Assembly (NCBI GenBank): GCA_029879595.1
Contig: JAOUPZ010000139.1
Coordinates: 1 to 7,777 of the forward strand
Length of the DNA: 7,777 nucleotides
DNA from: Deltaproteobacteria bacterium
GTDB lineage: Bacteria; SAR324; JACQKK01
Reading direction: 5' to 3'
In this document: in pieces, positions 1 to 7,058 of the stretch
How the letters are laid out: the number at the start of each line of letters is the position of its first letter
Position numbering within the stretch: the first letter of the stretch is position 1
Notes under the pieces: generated by a model
Database searches by the model: none
What the model was told of the DNA's origin: nothing
The model's input: only the letters and a program-made list of their open reading frames with translations
Translations under genes and position numbers: made by a program

Positions 1-652
1 GCCTAACGCCTTTCCAGCGCAGCCGGCCTGCCTTGCCCCATTCAATGTTGGCATGATCGGTGTTTCCAACCTTGCCGATGGTGGCCATGCATTCCAGCCG
101 GACCTTGCGGATTTCTCCGGAGCGCAACTTGATCTGGGCGTAATCACCATCCTTGGCGGCCAGTTGAACGCTGGTGCCGGCCGAGCGGGCGATTTGTGCG
201 CCCTTTTGGGGCTTCAGTTCCACGCAGTGCACTTCCGTTCCCAGCGGGATGTTCTTCAGGGGCAGTGAGTTGCCCACCTTGATTTCCGCTTCCGGGCCAC
301 TCATGACCTTGTCGCCGACCTTGATGCCGTCCGGGCTGATGATATAGCGCTTTTCCCCATCGGCATAAACCACCAGCGATATGCGGGCATTGCGGTTGGG
401 ATCGTACTCGATGGTATCAACCCGTCCGGGCACTCCCAGCTTATCCCGTTTGAAATCAACCACCCGGTAGCGGCGTTTATGTCCACCACCCCGGTGGCGC
501 ACCGAAATCCGCCCCTGGTTGTTTCTTCCACCCTTCTTCTTCAGCGGCCTAAGCAGGGTCCTTTCCGGGGTGGATGTGGTGATTTCCTCAAAGCTGGAAA
601 CACTCATTCCCCGCCTGCCGGGAGAAGTGGGTTTATATCTGCGAATCGCCAT
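1..652 (-). CDS. rplB: 50S ribosomal protein L2, N-terminal 217 codons (runs off left edge)
   Basis: L2 binds 23S rRNA, is needed for subunit association, and lies close to the peptidyl-transferase centre. Reading the minus strand from ATG at 652 gives MAIRRYKPTSPGRR, then LLRPLKKKGGRNNQGRIS and RHRGGGHKRRYRVVDF, then YIISPDGIKVGD and GNSLPLKNIPLGTEVHCVE, ending near NIEWGKAGRLRW; these are characteristic L2 segments in the right order. Only about 217 of the usual roughly 275 residues are present. The missing C-terminus would carry the conserved histidine near the peptidyl-transferase centre. The frame stays open to base 1, so this is an edge truncation and not a broken gene. An AAAGGA sequence lies only three bases before the ATG, and GGAGG lies further upstream. 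The gene follows rplW after an unusually long structured spacer. Confidence 0.97.
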   Translation of the reverse strand, partial: MAIRRYKPTSPGRRGMSVSSFEEITTSTPERTLLRPLKKKGGRNNQGRISVRHRGGGHKRRYRVVDFKRDKLGVPGRVDTIEYDPNRNARISLVVYADGEKRYIISPDGIKVGDKVMSGPEAEIKVGNSLPLKNIPLGTEVHCVELKPQKGAQIARSAGTSVQLAAKDGDYAQIKLRSGEIRKVRLECMATIGKVGNTDHANIEWGKAGRLRWKGVR

Positions 653-786
653 GTTCCTTTGCTATGCCTCCAGCGCCCGAAGCGCCGTTATTTTCTGCCG
701 CCACAAGCGGGCGGCTCTTGGTATTGCCGGGCCCTGAAACCGCGGCCCAGGCCGGGCCGTATTATTCAGGGCACTTCGTATGTCGT
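653..786 (-). other. Structured rplW-rplB spacer with three consecutive hairpins
   Basis: This 134-base gap is long for the rplW-rplB junction, where the genes are normally close. Three potential stem-loops follow one another. The first has an outer 8-bp stem, 731-738 with 765-772, enclosing an inner 6-bp stem, 743-748 with 754-759 and a 5-base loop. The second is a perfect 6-bp GC stem, 697-702 with 710-715, with a 7-base loop. The third is a 4-bp GCGC stem, 673-676 with 682-685. None is followed by a U-run in the direction of transcription, so intrinsic termination is unlikely. An mRNA processing or stability element, or a regulatory element controlling rplB, is possible. The pairing is seen in the sequence; the role is inference. 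Confidence 0.55.
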
Positions 787-1071
787 TTATGCACCCTCGA
801 AATACTCGATCTTATCGCCGGGTTTCAGGGTGACGATGGCCTTCTTCCAGTCTGGACGCTTTCCGATGTAGCGTCCCATGCGCTTTACCTTGCCGAGGGT
901 ATTGACGGTGTTGACGTTGACCACGCTCACCTTGAACATGGTTTCCACAGCGCGTTTTATCTCGATCTTGTTCGCCGCCTTGTCCACCAGAAAGGTCACC
1001 TGGTTGGTCAATTCCTTTTGCAGCACGGTCTTTTCCGTAAGCCTTGGTGCTTTCAGAACCTTGATGTTCAT
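787..1071 (-). CDS. rplW: 50S ribosomal protein L23
   Basis: L23 binds 23S rRNA beside the polypeptide exit tunnel and is the docking site for trigger factor and SRP. The 94-residue product has the usual family length. It starts MNIKVLKAPRLTEKT, and the central stretch NQVTFLVDKAANKIEIKRAVE followed by VNTVNTLGKVKR is typical of bacterial L23; the C-terminal part RPDWKKAIVTLKPGDKIEYF is the conserved end. Its ATG overlaps the rplD stop codon by four bases (ATGA), which implies translational coupling to L4. A purine-rich AGGAGAGG lies in the end of rplD at a suitable distance. Nothing is truncated or unusual in the protein. The unusual feature lies after it: the long structured gap before rplB. 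Confidence 0.97.
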   Translation of the reverse strand: MNIKVLKAPRLTEKTVLQKELTNQVTFLVDKAANKIEIKRAVETMFKVSVVNVNTVNTLGKVKRMGRYIGKRPDWKKAIVTLKPGDKIEYFEGA

Positions 1072-1691
1072 TTCGTCAGCCTCTCCTGCAGTGCTTCAAG
1101 GGCCTGCCTGGTTACCAGTGTCTTCTCGAACATCAGCAGGTTGTTCACGTTCAGCTGGCCATAAAAAATAACATCGGCCAGGGGGTTGTTCCTGACGGCC
1201 AGGGACAGGTTCCGGTTGAGGTCGTGGGTAACGATCAGCACTTCCTGGGCCTCCAGGCCTGCCAGCCAAGCGGCAAATTCCTTGGTTTTGTGGCTTTCCG
1301 GCTGGATATCCTCCACCACGATCAGCTGATTGCGGCGCAGTTTTTCACCCAGGGCCGAACACAGGGCCGCCTTGCGGACCTTTTTGTTCAGGCTGAAGGC
1401 GTGGCTCCGGGGCACTGGCCCGTGGACTATGCCGCCGCCCCTGCGCTGGGTGGCCTTTTTGTCACCCGCACGGGCGGACCCGGTGCCCTTCTGGCGGTAG
1501 AGCTTTCTGGTGCTGCCCGTCACCTGGGAGCGGGTCTTGGTGGCGTGTGTTCCCTGGCGGGCCTTGGCCTGCTGATAAACCACCGCGTCCTTTATCAGGT
1601 AGGGATTGAACGGGGCCTCAGTTATGGCCGCATCAATATCAATCTGCTTGCCCTTGCTGCCATCGGAATTTATTACGGCTACTTTTCCCAT
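1068..1691 (-). CDS. rplD: 50S ribosomal protein L4
   Basis: L4 binds 23S rRNA early in 50S assembly, and its long loop helps form the exit-tunnel constriction. In many bacteria it also represses its own operon. The product has 207 residues, a normal length. Visible landmarks are the RQGTHATKTRSQVTGS segment, the tunnel-loop core YRQKGTGSARAGD at about residues 65-77, the GGGIVHGPVPRSH stretch, NKKVRKAALCSAL, and a C-terminal half containing LIVVEDI and NVNNLLMFEKTLVT. The loop has Ser where many L4 proteins have Arg (GTGRAR). The gene starts only 12 bases after the rpsJ stop, where rplC would normally lie. The sequence before its ATG (TGAGTTGAAAAC) is a poor Shine-Dalgarno, so it may depend on ribosomes finishing rpsJ. 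The 3' end overlaps rplW. Confidence 0.97.
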   Translation of the reverse strand: MGKVAVINSDGSKGKQIDIDAAITEAPFNPYLIKDAVVYQQAKARQGTHATKTRSQVTGSTRKLYRQKGTGSARAGDKKATQRRGGGIVHGPVPRSHAFSLNKKVRKAALCSALGEKLRRNQLIVVEDIQPESHKTKEFAAWLAGLEAQEVLIVTHDLNRNLSLAVRNNPLADVIFYGQLNVNNLLMFEKTLVTRQALEALQERLTK

Positions 1692-1695
1692 GTTT

Positions 1696-1704
1696 TCAAC
1701 TCAT
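1696..1704 (-). other. Two-codon ORF (ATG AGT TGA) at the rpsJ-rplD junction
   Basis: The minus strand reads TGATGAGTTGAAAACATG. The rpsJ stop TGA (1706-1704) overlaps an ATG by one base, and that ATG reads Met-Ser-stop. Four bases later comes the rplD ATG. An AGGA lies just upstream inside the end of rpsJ (1708-1711). This is exactly where rplC would start in the usual gene order, and L3 proteins often begin Met-Ser. The reading frame is plain; treating it as a remnant of rplC or as a reinitiation device for rplD is inference and could be coincidence. Confidence 0.3.
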
Positions 1705-2012
1705 CAGTCCTGCTTCATGGTGATATCGACGCCTGCTGAAATATCCAGCTTCATCAAAGCGTCCATCGTTTGTGGCGACGGATCAATGATGTACATCAGG
1801 CGTTTGTGTGTACGGGTCTCGAAGGTCTCCTGGGACTTCTTGTCCGAATGAGGAGAGCGAAGCACCGTCATTATCGAGCGCTGTGTGGGCAGCGGAATCG
1901 GCCCGTTAATTTTTGCTCCGGTACGCTTCACGGCATTCACAATCTCCCGCACTGTCTGATCGAGCAGGTTGTGGTCATAAGCCTTGAATCGTACTTTGAT
2001 ACATTGCGTCAT
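1704..2012 (-). CDS. rpsJ: 30S ribosomal protein S10 (NusE)
   Basis: S10 is part of the 30S head. As NusE it also pairs with NusB in antitermination complexes and links NusG to the ribosome. The 102-residue product is full length: KVRFKAYDHNLLDQTVREIV, then NGPIPLPTQRSIMTVLRSPH, then ETRTHKRLMYIIDPSPQTMDALMKLD and the ending SAGVDITMKQD. The GPIPLPT and THKRL blocks are diagnostic. The ATG at 2012 is preceded by GGATAACAGCCA, with only a GGA core as a Shine-Dalgarno, and this is itself one copy of a repeated leader motif. A 246-base spacer separates the gene from tuf, so it may begin its own transcription unit. rplD follows after 12 bases with no rplC in between. Its TGA stop overlaps a downstream ATG by one base. 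Confidence 0.97.
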   Translation of the reverse strand: MTQCIKVRFKAYDHNLLDQTVREIVNAVKRTGAKINGPIPLPTQRSIMTVLRSPHSDKKSQETFETRTHKRLMYIIDPSPQTMDALMKLDISAGVDITMKQD

Positions 2013-2015
2013 TGG

Positions 2016-2112
2016 CTGTTATCCGTTGCTTGAGCCCGTTACTGTCTATTAATTAATCACTGTTATCCAGTGCGGCCCTGTTTTCCGGTATGGTCTTCAG
2101 TTCCTGTTTTCC
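2016..2112 (-). repeat. Four copies of GGA(A/T)AACAG in the rpsJ leader
   Basis: On the minus strand GGATAACAG occurs at 2016-2024 and 2060-2068, and GGAAAACAG at 2078-2086 and 2104-2112. The latter two sit in a longer 11-base identity (CGGAAAACAGG; 2077-2087 and 2103-2113). The copy nearest the gene contains the only Shine-Dalgarno-like bases of rpsJ. The second copy lies within a small hairpin, CACTG-GATAA-CAGTG (2058-2072), which is followed by an AT-rich stretch, ATTAATTAATAG, that is unusual for this GC-rich window. The set could be a regulatory protein or RNA-binding site array. No regulator is identified. Confidence 0.45.
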
Positions 2113-2204
2113 GTCCGGCGGTACTACCCCCGGAAACGGATTGACAAATATCCCCCTGGCACTTCCAAAAGCCTTTTGATCTTCTTCAATACCTTCGAGC
2201 CCCG

Positions 2205-2240
2205 CCGGACGCCTCCGTTTGTTATGCACGGAGGCGCCGG
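2205..2240 (-). other. Strong hairpin 18 bases downstream of tuf
   Basis: An 8-bp perfect stem, 2210-2217 with 2229-2236, encloses an 11-base loop and is extended by a further 4-bp CCGG stem (2205-2208 with 2237-2240) across a single bulged base. In the tuf transcript the sequence after it is GGGGCTCGAAGG, so there is no U-tract and it is not a canonical intrinsic terminator. It may instead protect the 3' end of the tuf message, mark a processing site, or act as a partial or factor-dependent terminator between the str-type and S10-type parts. Confidence 0.5.
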
Positions 2241-2258
2241 AGCAAGCTCAAGTCCTGT

Positions 2259-3458
<1,200 letters not shown>

Positions 3459-3524
3459 TTTTCTTCTATCTCCTTTGTTGGGAGTCTTGTTCTTTTGCCT
3501 TTATGGGCGTGAAACCTAGCTTGG

Positions 3525-5618
3525 TCATCCCGCCTTCCTGGCGGCCATAACCTCTTCGGAGACCGCGCCGGGCACTTTTTCATAATGGGAAAATTGCATT
3601 GTATATGTAGCGCGGCCCTGGGTCATGGAGCGCAGGTCGGTTGAATAACCAAACATCTCCGCCAGAGGAACATCCGCGTTGACCACCTGGCCCCCGGAGC
3701 GCTCCTCCATTCCCTTGACCCTGCCACGGCGACTGTTGAGGTCGCCCATAACATCGCCCATGTAATCACTGGGCACCACCACCTCCACCTTCATGTAAGG
3801 TTCGAGCAGCATGGGCTTACCCTTGCGCACGGCGTCCTTGAAGCACATGGAGGCGCAGATCTTAAAAGCCATCTCGGAGGAATCAACATCGTGGTATGAG
3901 CCGTCCTCAAGGATGACCTTAATGTCAACCAGCGGGAAGCCGGCCATCACACCTGTGTTGAGGGCTTCCACCACTCCCTTTTCCACCGCGGGGATGTACT
4001 CGCGGGGAATGTTTCCACCGACGATCCGGCTTTCGAACTCGAAGCCGGAGCCCGGCTCCAGGGGTTCGACCTTCATGACGGTGTGGGCATACTGCCCACG
4101 GCCACCGCTTTGCTTGACGTATTTCGTTTCGTTCTCGGAAGCCACCCCGATGGTTTCCCTGTAGGCCACCTGGGGTTTTCCCACCGAGCTTTCCACCTTG
4201 AACTCCCGGCGGAGGCGGTCCACGATTATCTCCAGGTGCAGCTCGCCCATGCCGGAGATGATTGTCTGGTTGCTCTCCTCATCGGTTCTGACTCTGAAGG
4301 AAGGATCCTCCTGGGCCAGCTTCTGCAGGGCCACGCCCATTTTCTCATGGTCGGCCTTGGTTTTGGGCTCAACCGCGATATCAATGACCGGATCGGGGAA
4401 CTCCATGCGCTCCAGCACTATGGGCTTGGAGGGGTCGCACAGGGTGTCACCGGTGAAGGTGTTGCCCAGGCCGATTCCGGCGGCGATGTCACCGGAAAGC
4501 ACCTCGGATATTTCCTCGCGCTTGTTGGAGTGCATCCGCATGAGGCGTCCGATGCGCTCCTTCTTACCGCGGCCCGGATTGAACACCTGGCTGCCCTGGG
4601 TTACCTTGCCCGAATACACCCTGAAGAAGGTGAGCTGTCCCACATAGGGATCTGTCATCACCTTGAAGGCCAGGGCGCTGAAGGGCTCGTCGTCGCCAGT
4701 CTTGCGGGTCATCACGGTTTCGCCGTCCACGCTGGAGCCCTTTACATCGGCCACTTCCAGGGGGCTGGGCATGTATTTCACCACGGCGTCCAGCAGCTGC
4801 TGCACGCCCTTGTTCTTGAAGGCGGAGCCGCACAACACCGGACAGAAGTGCCCGCCAACAGTTCCGATGCGGATGGCTTTTTCGATATCCTCCGGTGTGG
4901 GCTCCTCGCCCTCCAGTATCTTTTCGGTAATGCTGTCGTCGTACTCGCTGATGATATCCAGCATTTTTTCCCGGGCTTCCTCGGCCGCGGCCTTCAGATC
5001 GGCGGGGATCTCGCCCTCGTCGAACTTGGCTCCCAGGCTTTCATCGTGGAATACGATGGACTTCATATGCACCAGGTCCACCATGCCCCTGAACTTGTCC
5101 TCCGCGCCGATGGGAATCTGGAGCATGACCGTCTTGGCCCCCAGGCGGGTGTTCATGGTTTTCACCGACTTCACAAAGTCGGCGCCCACGCGATCCATCT
5201 TGTTGATGAATCCCAGGCGGGGCACGCCGTATTTATCGGCCTGCCGCCAGACCGTCTCGGACTGGGGCTCAACGCCGTTCACCGCGTCAAATACGGCCAC
5301 AGCGCCGTCCAGCACGCGCAGGGAGCGCTCCACCTCAATGGTGAAGTCGACGTGGCCGGGGGTGTCGATGATGTTGATGTAGTAGGGCTTGGCGTTAACA
5401 TGCCACTTGCAGAACGTCGCGGCGGAAGTGATGGTAATGCCCCGCTCCTGTTCCTGCTCCATCCAGTCCATGGTGGCGGCGCCATCATGCACTTCACCAA
5501 TCTTATGGCTGCGCCCGGTATAATACAAAATGCGCTCGGTCGTAGTCGTCTTGCCGGCATCAATATGGGCCATGATGCCGATATTGCGATAACGGTCTAG
5601 TGAAAATTCTCTGGCCAC
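3525..5618 (-). CDS. fusA: Translation elongation factor G
   Basis: EF-G is the GTPase that moves tRNAs and mRNA after each peptide bond and, with RRF, recycles ribosomes. I place the start at GTG 5618, giving 697 residues beginning VAREFSLDRYRNIGIMAHI, the normal family length. An AGGAG (5630-5634) lies 11 bases upstream. An in-frame ATG at 5804 would add 62 residues that lie inside rpsG and do not look like EF-G. Motifs include P-loop AHIDAGKT (17-24), ERGITI (58-63), DTPGH (85-89) and NKMD (139-142). Further on are ISGMGELHLEI in domain III, QSGGRGQYAHT and DGSYHDVDSSEMAFK in domain IV, and GDVMGDLNSRRG with EMFGYSTDLRS in domain V. The gene sits 34 bases after rpsG and 66 before tuf. Confidence 0.98.
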   Translation of the reverse strand: MAREFSLDRYRNIGIMAHIDAGKTTTTERILYYTGRSHKIGEVHDGAATMDWMEQEQERGITITSAATFCKWHVNAKPYYINIIDTPGHVDFTIEVERSLRVLDGAVAVFDAVNGVEPQSETVWRQADKYGVPRLGFINKMDRVGADFVKSVKTMNTRLGAKTVMLQIPIGAEDKFRGMVDLVHMKSIVFHDESLGAKFDEGEIPADLKAAAEEAREKMLDIISEYDDSITEKILEGEEPTPEDIEKAIRIGTVGGHFCPVLCGSAFKNKGVQQLLDAVVKYMPSPLEVADVKGSSVDGETVMTRKTGDDEPFSALAFKVMTDPYVGQLTFFRVYSGKVTQGSQVFNPGRGKKERIGRLMRMHSNKREEISEVLSGDIAAGIGLGNTFTGDTLCDPSKPIVLERMEFPDPVIDIAVEPKTKADHEKMGVALQKLAQEDPSFRVRTDEESNQTIISGMGELHLEIIVDRLRREFKVESSVGKPQVAYRETIGVASENETKYVKQSGGRGQYAHTVMKVEPLEPGSGFEFESRIVGGNIPREYIPAVEKGVVEALNTGVMAGFPLVDIKVILEDGSYHDVDSSEMAFKICASMCFKDAVRKGKPMLLEPYMKVEVVVPSDYMGDVMGDLNSRRGRVKGMEERSGGQVVNADVPLAEMFGYSTDLRSMTQGRATYTMQFSHYEKVPGAVSEEVMAARKAG

Positions 5619-5629
5619 AGACTTAGCTG

Positions 5630-5634
5630 CTCCT
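5630..5634 (-). promoter_or_regulatory. Ribosome binding site deciding the fusA GTG start
   Basis: AGGAG on the minus strand lies in the short rpsG-fusA gap, 11 bases before GTG 5618. The N-terminus read from that GTG aligns with EF-G proteins. The longer ATG start at 5804 lies within rpsG, so this site supports the GTG start. Confidence 0.75.
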
Positions 5635-5652
5635 GAAAAACGGCCCTCGGGC

Positions 5653-6126
5653 CTACCAGCGGTAATGGGCAAAGGCCCTGTTAGCCTCGGCCATGCGATG
5701 CACATCTTCCTTCTTGCGAATCGCACCGCCCCTGTTGTTGAAAGCGTCCATAAGCTCGTTGGCGAGCTTGGATTCCATTGTCTTGCCTCCGCGTGCCTGG
5801 GCATGCTGTATGATCCAGCGGATGGCCAGCGCCTGACGGCGCTCCGGCCTTACTTCCACGGGCACCTGATAAGTGGAGCCTCCCACCCGGCGGGATTTCA
5901 CTTCCACCGAGGGTTTGGTGTGCTCCACCGCGATATGCACCACTTCCTGCGGCGGCGTTTCCTTCTCCTTGTCCCCGATTTCCTTCATGGCGCTGTATAG
6001 TAACTGCCGCGCCACGCTTTTCTTGCCGCTCAGCATCAACACGTTGATGAACTTGGCAATAAGCAGATCGTTGAACTTCGGGTCCGGCAGGATGCTGCGG
6101 GTTTCTGCGCGCCTTCTTCTTGACAT
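5653..6126 (-). CDS. rpsG: 30S ribosomal protein S7
   Basis: S7 nucleates assembly of the 30S head, contacts E-site tRNA, and in E. coli represses translation of the str operon. The 157-residue product is full length: MSRRRRAETR, then DPKFNDLLIAKFINVLMLSGKKS, then EVKSRRVGGSTYQVPVEVRPERRQALAIRW and the ending GGAIRKKEDVHRMAEANRAFAHYRW. The stretch before VEVKSRR reads AVEHTKPS, where many S7 proteins have an Asn before the Pro block; this is a mild variation. The ATG at 6126 has AGAGG just upstream. The gene is 37 bases after rpsL and 34 before fusA, so the three are surely cotranscribed. The rpsL-rpsG gap is short, and I cannot identify an S7-binding mimic there by eye. Confidence 0.98.
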   Translation of the reverse strand: MSRRRRAETRSILPDPKFNDLLIAKFINVLMLSGKKSVARQLLYSAMKEIGDKEKETPPQEVVHIAVEHTKPSVEVKSRRVGGSTYQVPVEVRPERRQALAIRWIIQHAQARGGKTMESKLANELMDAFNNRGGAIRKKEDVHRMAEANRAFAHYRW

Positions 6127-6163
6127 TTCCTCTGTGCCTCTCCTGTGGGTTTGCCTGTGGCGA

Positions 6164-6532
6164 TTAGCCGCGCTTGGTTCCGTATTTGGAACGGCCCTGT
6201 TTCCTGTTTGCGGTAGGCGCCGTGTCCAGCGCTCCCCGCACGATATGGTATCTGACGCCCGGCAGGTCCTTTACACGCCCTCCGCGGATCAGCACTACCG
6301 AGTGCTCCTGAAGGTTGTGTCCCACGCCGGGGATGTAGCTGTTCACCTCGTAACCGTTGGTCAGGCGGACGCGGGCCACCTTGCGCAGGGCGGAGTTTGG
6401 TTTCTTGGGGGTGGTTGTATACACCCTCACGCACACTCCCCGCTTTTGCGGGCATGATTGCAGGGCCGGTGTCTTGGCCTTCCCTGATTTCTGCTTGCGC
6501 CCTTTGCGCACCAACTGGTTCAGTGTGGGCAT
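6164..6532 (-). CDS. rpsL: 30S ribosomal protein S12
   Basis: S12 is at the decoding centre of the 30S subunit and controls accuracy of tRNA selection. The 122-residue product contains the diagnostic blocks ALQSCPQKRGVCVRVYTTTP, PKKPNSALRKVARVRLTNGY, GHNLQEHSVVLIRGGRVKD and LPGVRYHIVRGALD. The positions that mutate in streptomycin-resistant strains are wild type: Lys43 in PKKPNSA, Lys88 and Pro91. Asp89, the residue that RimO methylthiolates in E. coli, is present. The ATG at 6532 is preceded by AGGACAGGCGGCAT, which offers a purine-rich ribosome binding site. It is the first gene of the cluster here. Upstream there is a divergent intergenic region and not the commonly seen rpoC. Confidence 0.98.
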   Translation of the reverse strand: MPTLNQLVRKGRKQKSGKAKTPALQSCPQKRGVCVRVYTTTPKKPNSALRKVARVRLTNGYEVNSYIPGVGHNLQEHSVVLIRGGRVKDLPGVRYHIVRGALDTAPTANRKQGRSKYGTKRG

Positions 6533-6550
6533 ATGCCGCCTGTCCTCTGT

Positions 6551-6579
6551 CTTGTCTGGCGCCCCGCCTGCTTGTCTGG
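6551..6579 (-). repeat. Direct repeat CTTGTCTGG, period 20, in the rpsL leader
   Basis: CTTGTCTGG occurs at 6551-6559 and 6571-6579 on the plus strand; each copy is followed by a GGCGCC palindrome (6558-6563 and 6583-6588). In the rpsL mRNA this reads CCAGACAAG twice, within 60 bases of the start codon. It could be a local duplication or a repeated binding site. Confidence 0.4.
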
Positions 6580-6601
6580 TGCGGCGCCCTGGTTAACCTT
6601 G

Positions 6602-6630
6602 TGCACTCCGGGTGCATCTCCCCGGCACCC
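6602..6630 (-). promoter_or_regulatory. Overlapping alternative hairpins in the rpsL leader
   Basis: Two stem-loops compete for the same bases. One pairs 6610-6615 with 6625-6630 (GGGTGC with GCACCC, 6 bp, 9-base loop). The other pairs 6602-6606 with 6612-6616 (TGCAC with GTGCA, 5-base loop). Because 6612-6615 is shared, only one can form at a time. This is the layout expected of a switchable leader 70-100 bases upstream of rpsL, but no known ribosomal-protein binding site or riboswitch was recognised. Confidence 0.3.
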
Positions 6631-6645
6631 AAAATCCAGGCCCGG

Positions 6646-6674
6646 GATATCCTTAGCTTTGTCCTGCCCGTCAG
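6646..6674 (-). promoter_or_regulatory. Weak candidate promoter for rpsL
   Basis: On the minus strand CTGACG (6674-6669) and GATATC (6651-6646) are 17 bases apart, matching the sigma-70 boxes at four and three of six positions. Transcription would start near 6639, giving a leader of about 107 bases that contains the alternative hairpins and the direct repeat. The match is poor and was chosen by position, so the real promoter may be elsewhere in the region. Confidence 0.18.
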
Positions 6675-6909
6675 CCGCCCCTGGCGGCCAGCGTTCGCGT
6701 TCAAACCGGGCGTTGTTTTCACCGGCGGCCTGAACCAGCCCGGCGCTTATGCTGTCAAACCCCCGGACTGCGCCGGGCGCCTGCAAAACGCCAATGAGCA
6801 ATTTCCTTGAAAAACAACCTGAAAACGACGCCGGATCGAACCGAAAGTATTGCTCCCTGCGGGATCGCAACTATCGCTAACGGGCTATGCGCCCCCTGTC
6901 AGTCCATTT

Positions 6910-6940
6910 TTACAGGGCTGTTATTACAGGGCTTTTACAG
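6910..6940. repeat. Tandem TTACAGGGCT repeat
   Basis: TTACAGGGCT occurs at 6910-6919 and 6924-6933, and a partial third copy, TTACAG, at 6935-6940. CCCTGT at 6894-6899 is inverted relative to the first copy and could pair with 6912-6917. Spacings are 14 and 11 bases. An operator for a regulator acting on either divergent gene is possible, but no regulator is identified. Confidence 0.45.
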
Positions 6941-7029
6941 TCACTTCCTACCCCTTCGTCCCCACCGCTTCCTGACCTGCACAAAAAACACAAATGAGGC
7001 CGACCGCGGGGACGGCTTAATTTTGGCTG

Positions 7030-7058
7030 TTGTCCGGCTCAAAGTTTTGAGACACAAT
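7030..7058 (+). promoter_or_regulatory. Candidate promoter with a palindrome in its spacer
   Basis: TTGTCC (7030-7035) and CACAAT (7053-7058) are separated by exactly 17 bases, each matching four of six sigma-70 consensus positions. The spacer contains the palindrome CTCAAA-GT-TTTGAG (7038-7051), and a flanking pair CGGCTC/GAGCCG (7035-7040 with 7061-7066) frames it. A transcript would begin about 135 bases before the membrane protein ATG. The palindrome is directly visible; promoter and operator roles are inference. Confidence 0.28.

Noticed and set aside
2141..2146. Perfect TTGACA on the plus strand between tuf and rpsJ
   Set aside because: The -10 position reads TCCAAA, and the direction is opposite to all neighbouring genes.
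4083..5600. 505-codon plus-strand ORF
   Set aside because: It lies entirely antisense to fusA, which has every EF-G motif. The long open frame is a by-product of GC-rich codon use.
5619..5804. N-terminal extension of EF-G from ATG 5804
   Set aside because: These 62 codons overlap rpsG out of frame, do not resemble EF-G, and a better ribosome binding site supports GTG 5618.
6036..6722. 228-codon minus-strand ORF across rpsL
   Set aside because: It is an out-of-frame shadow of rpsL, which is certain from its conserved blocks.
6753..6758. Perfect TTGACA on the minus strand as the rpsL -35 box
   Set aside because: The correctly spaced -10 position reads GTTCAG, which does not resemble TATAAT; shifting by one base does not help.
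6520..6870. 116-codon minus-strand ORF upstream of rpsL
   Set aside because: It overlaps the rpsL start, has a composition typical of random GC-rich DNA, shows no recognisable motif, and has no clear ribosome binding site.
6850..6870. TTGC-TCCC hairpin in the divergent region
   Set aside because: The stem is two 4-bp helices with a bulge and no U-tract; too weak to call a terminator or regulatory element.
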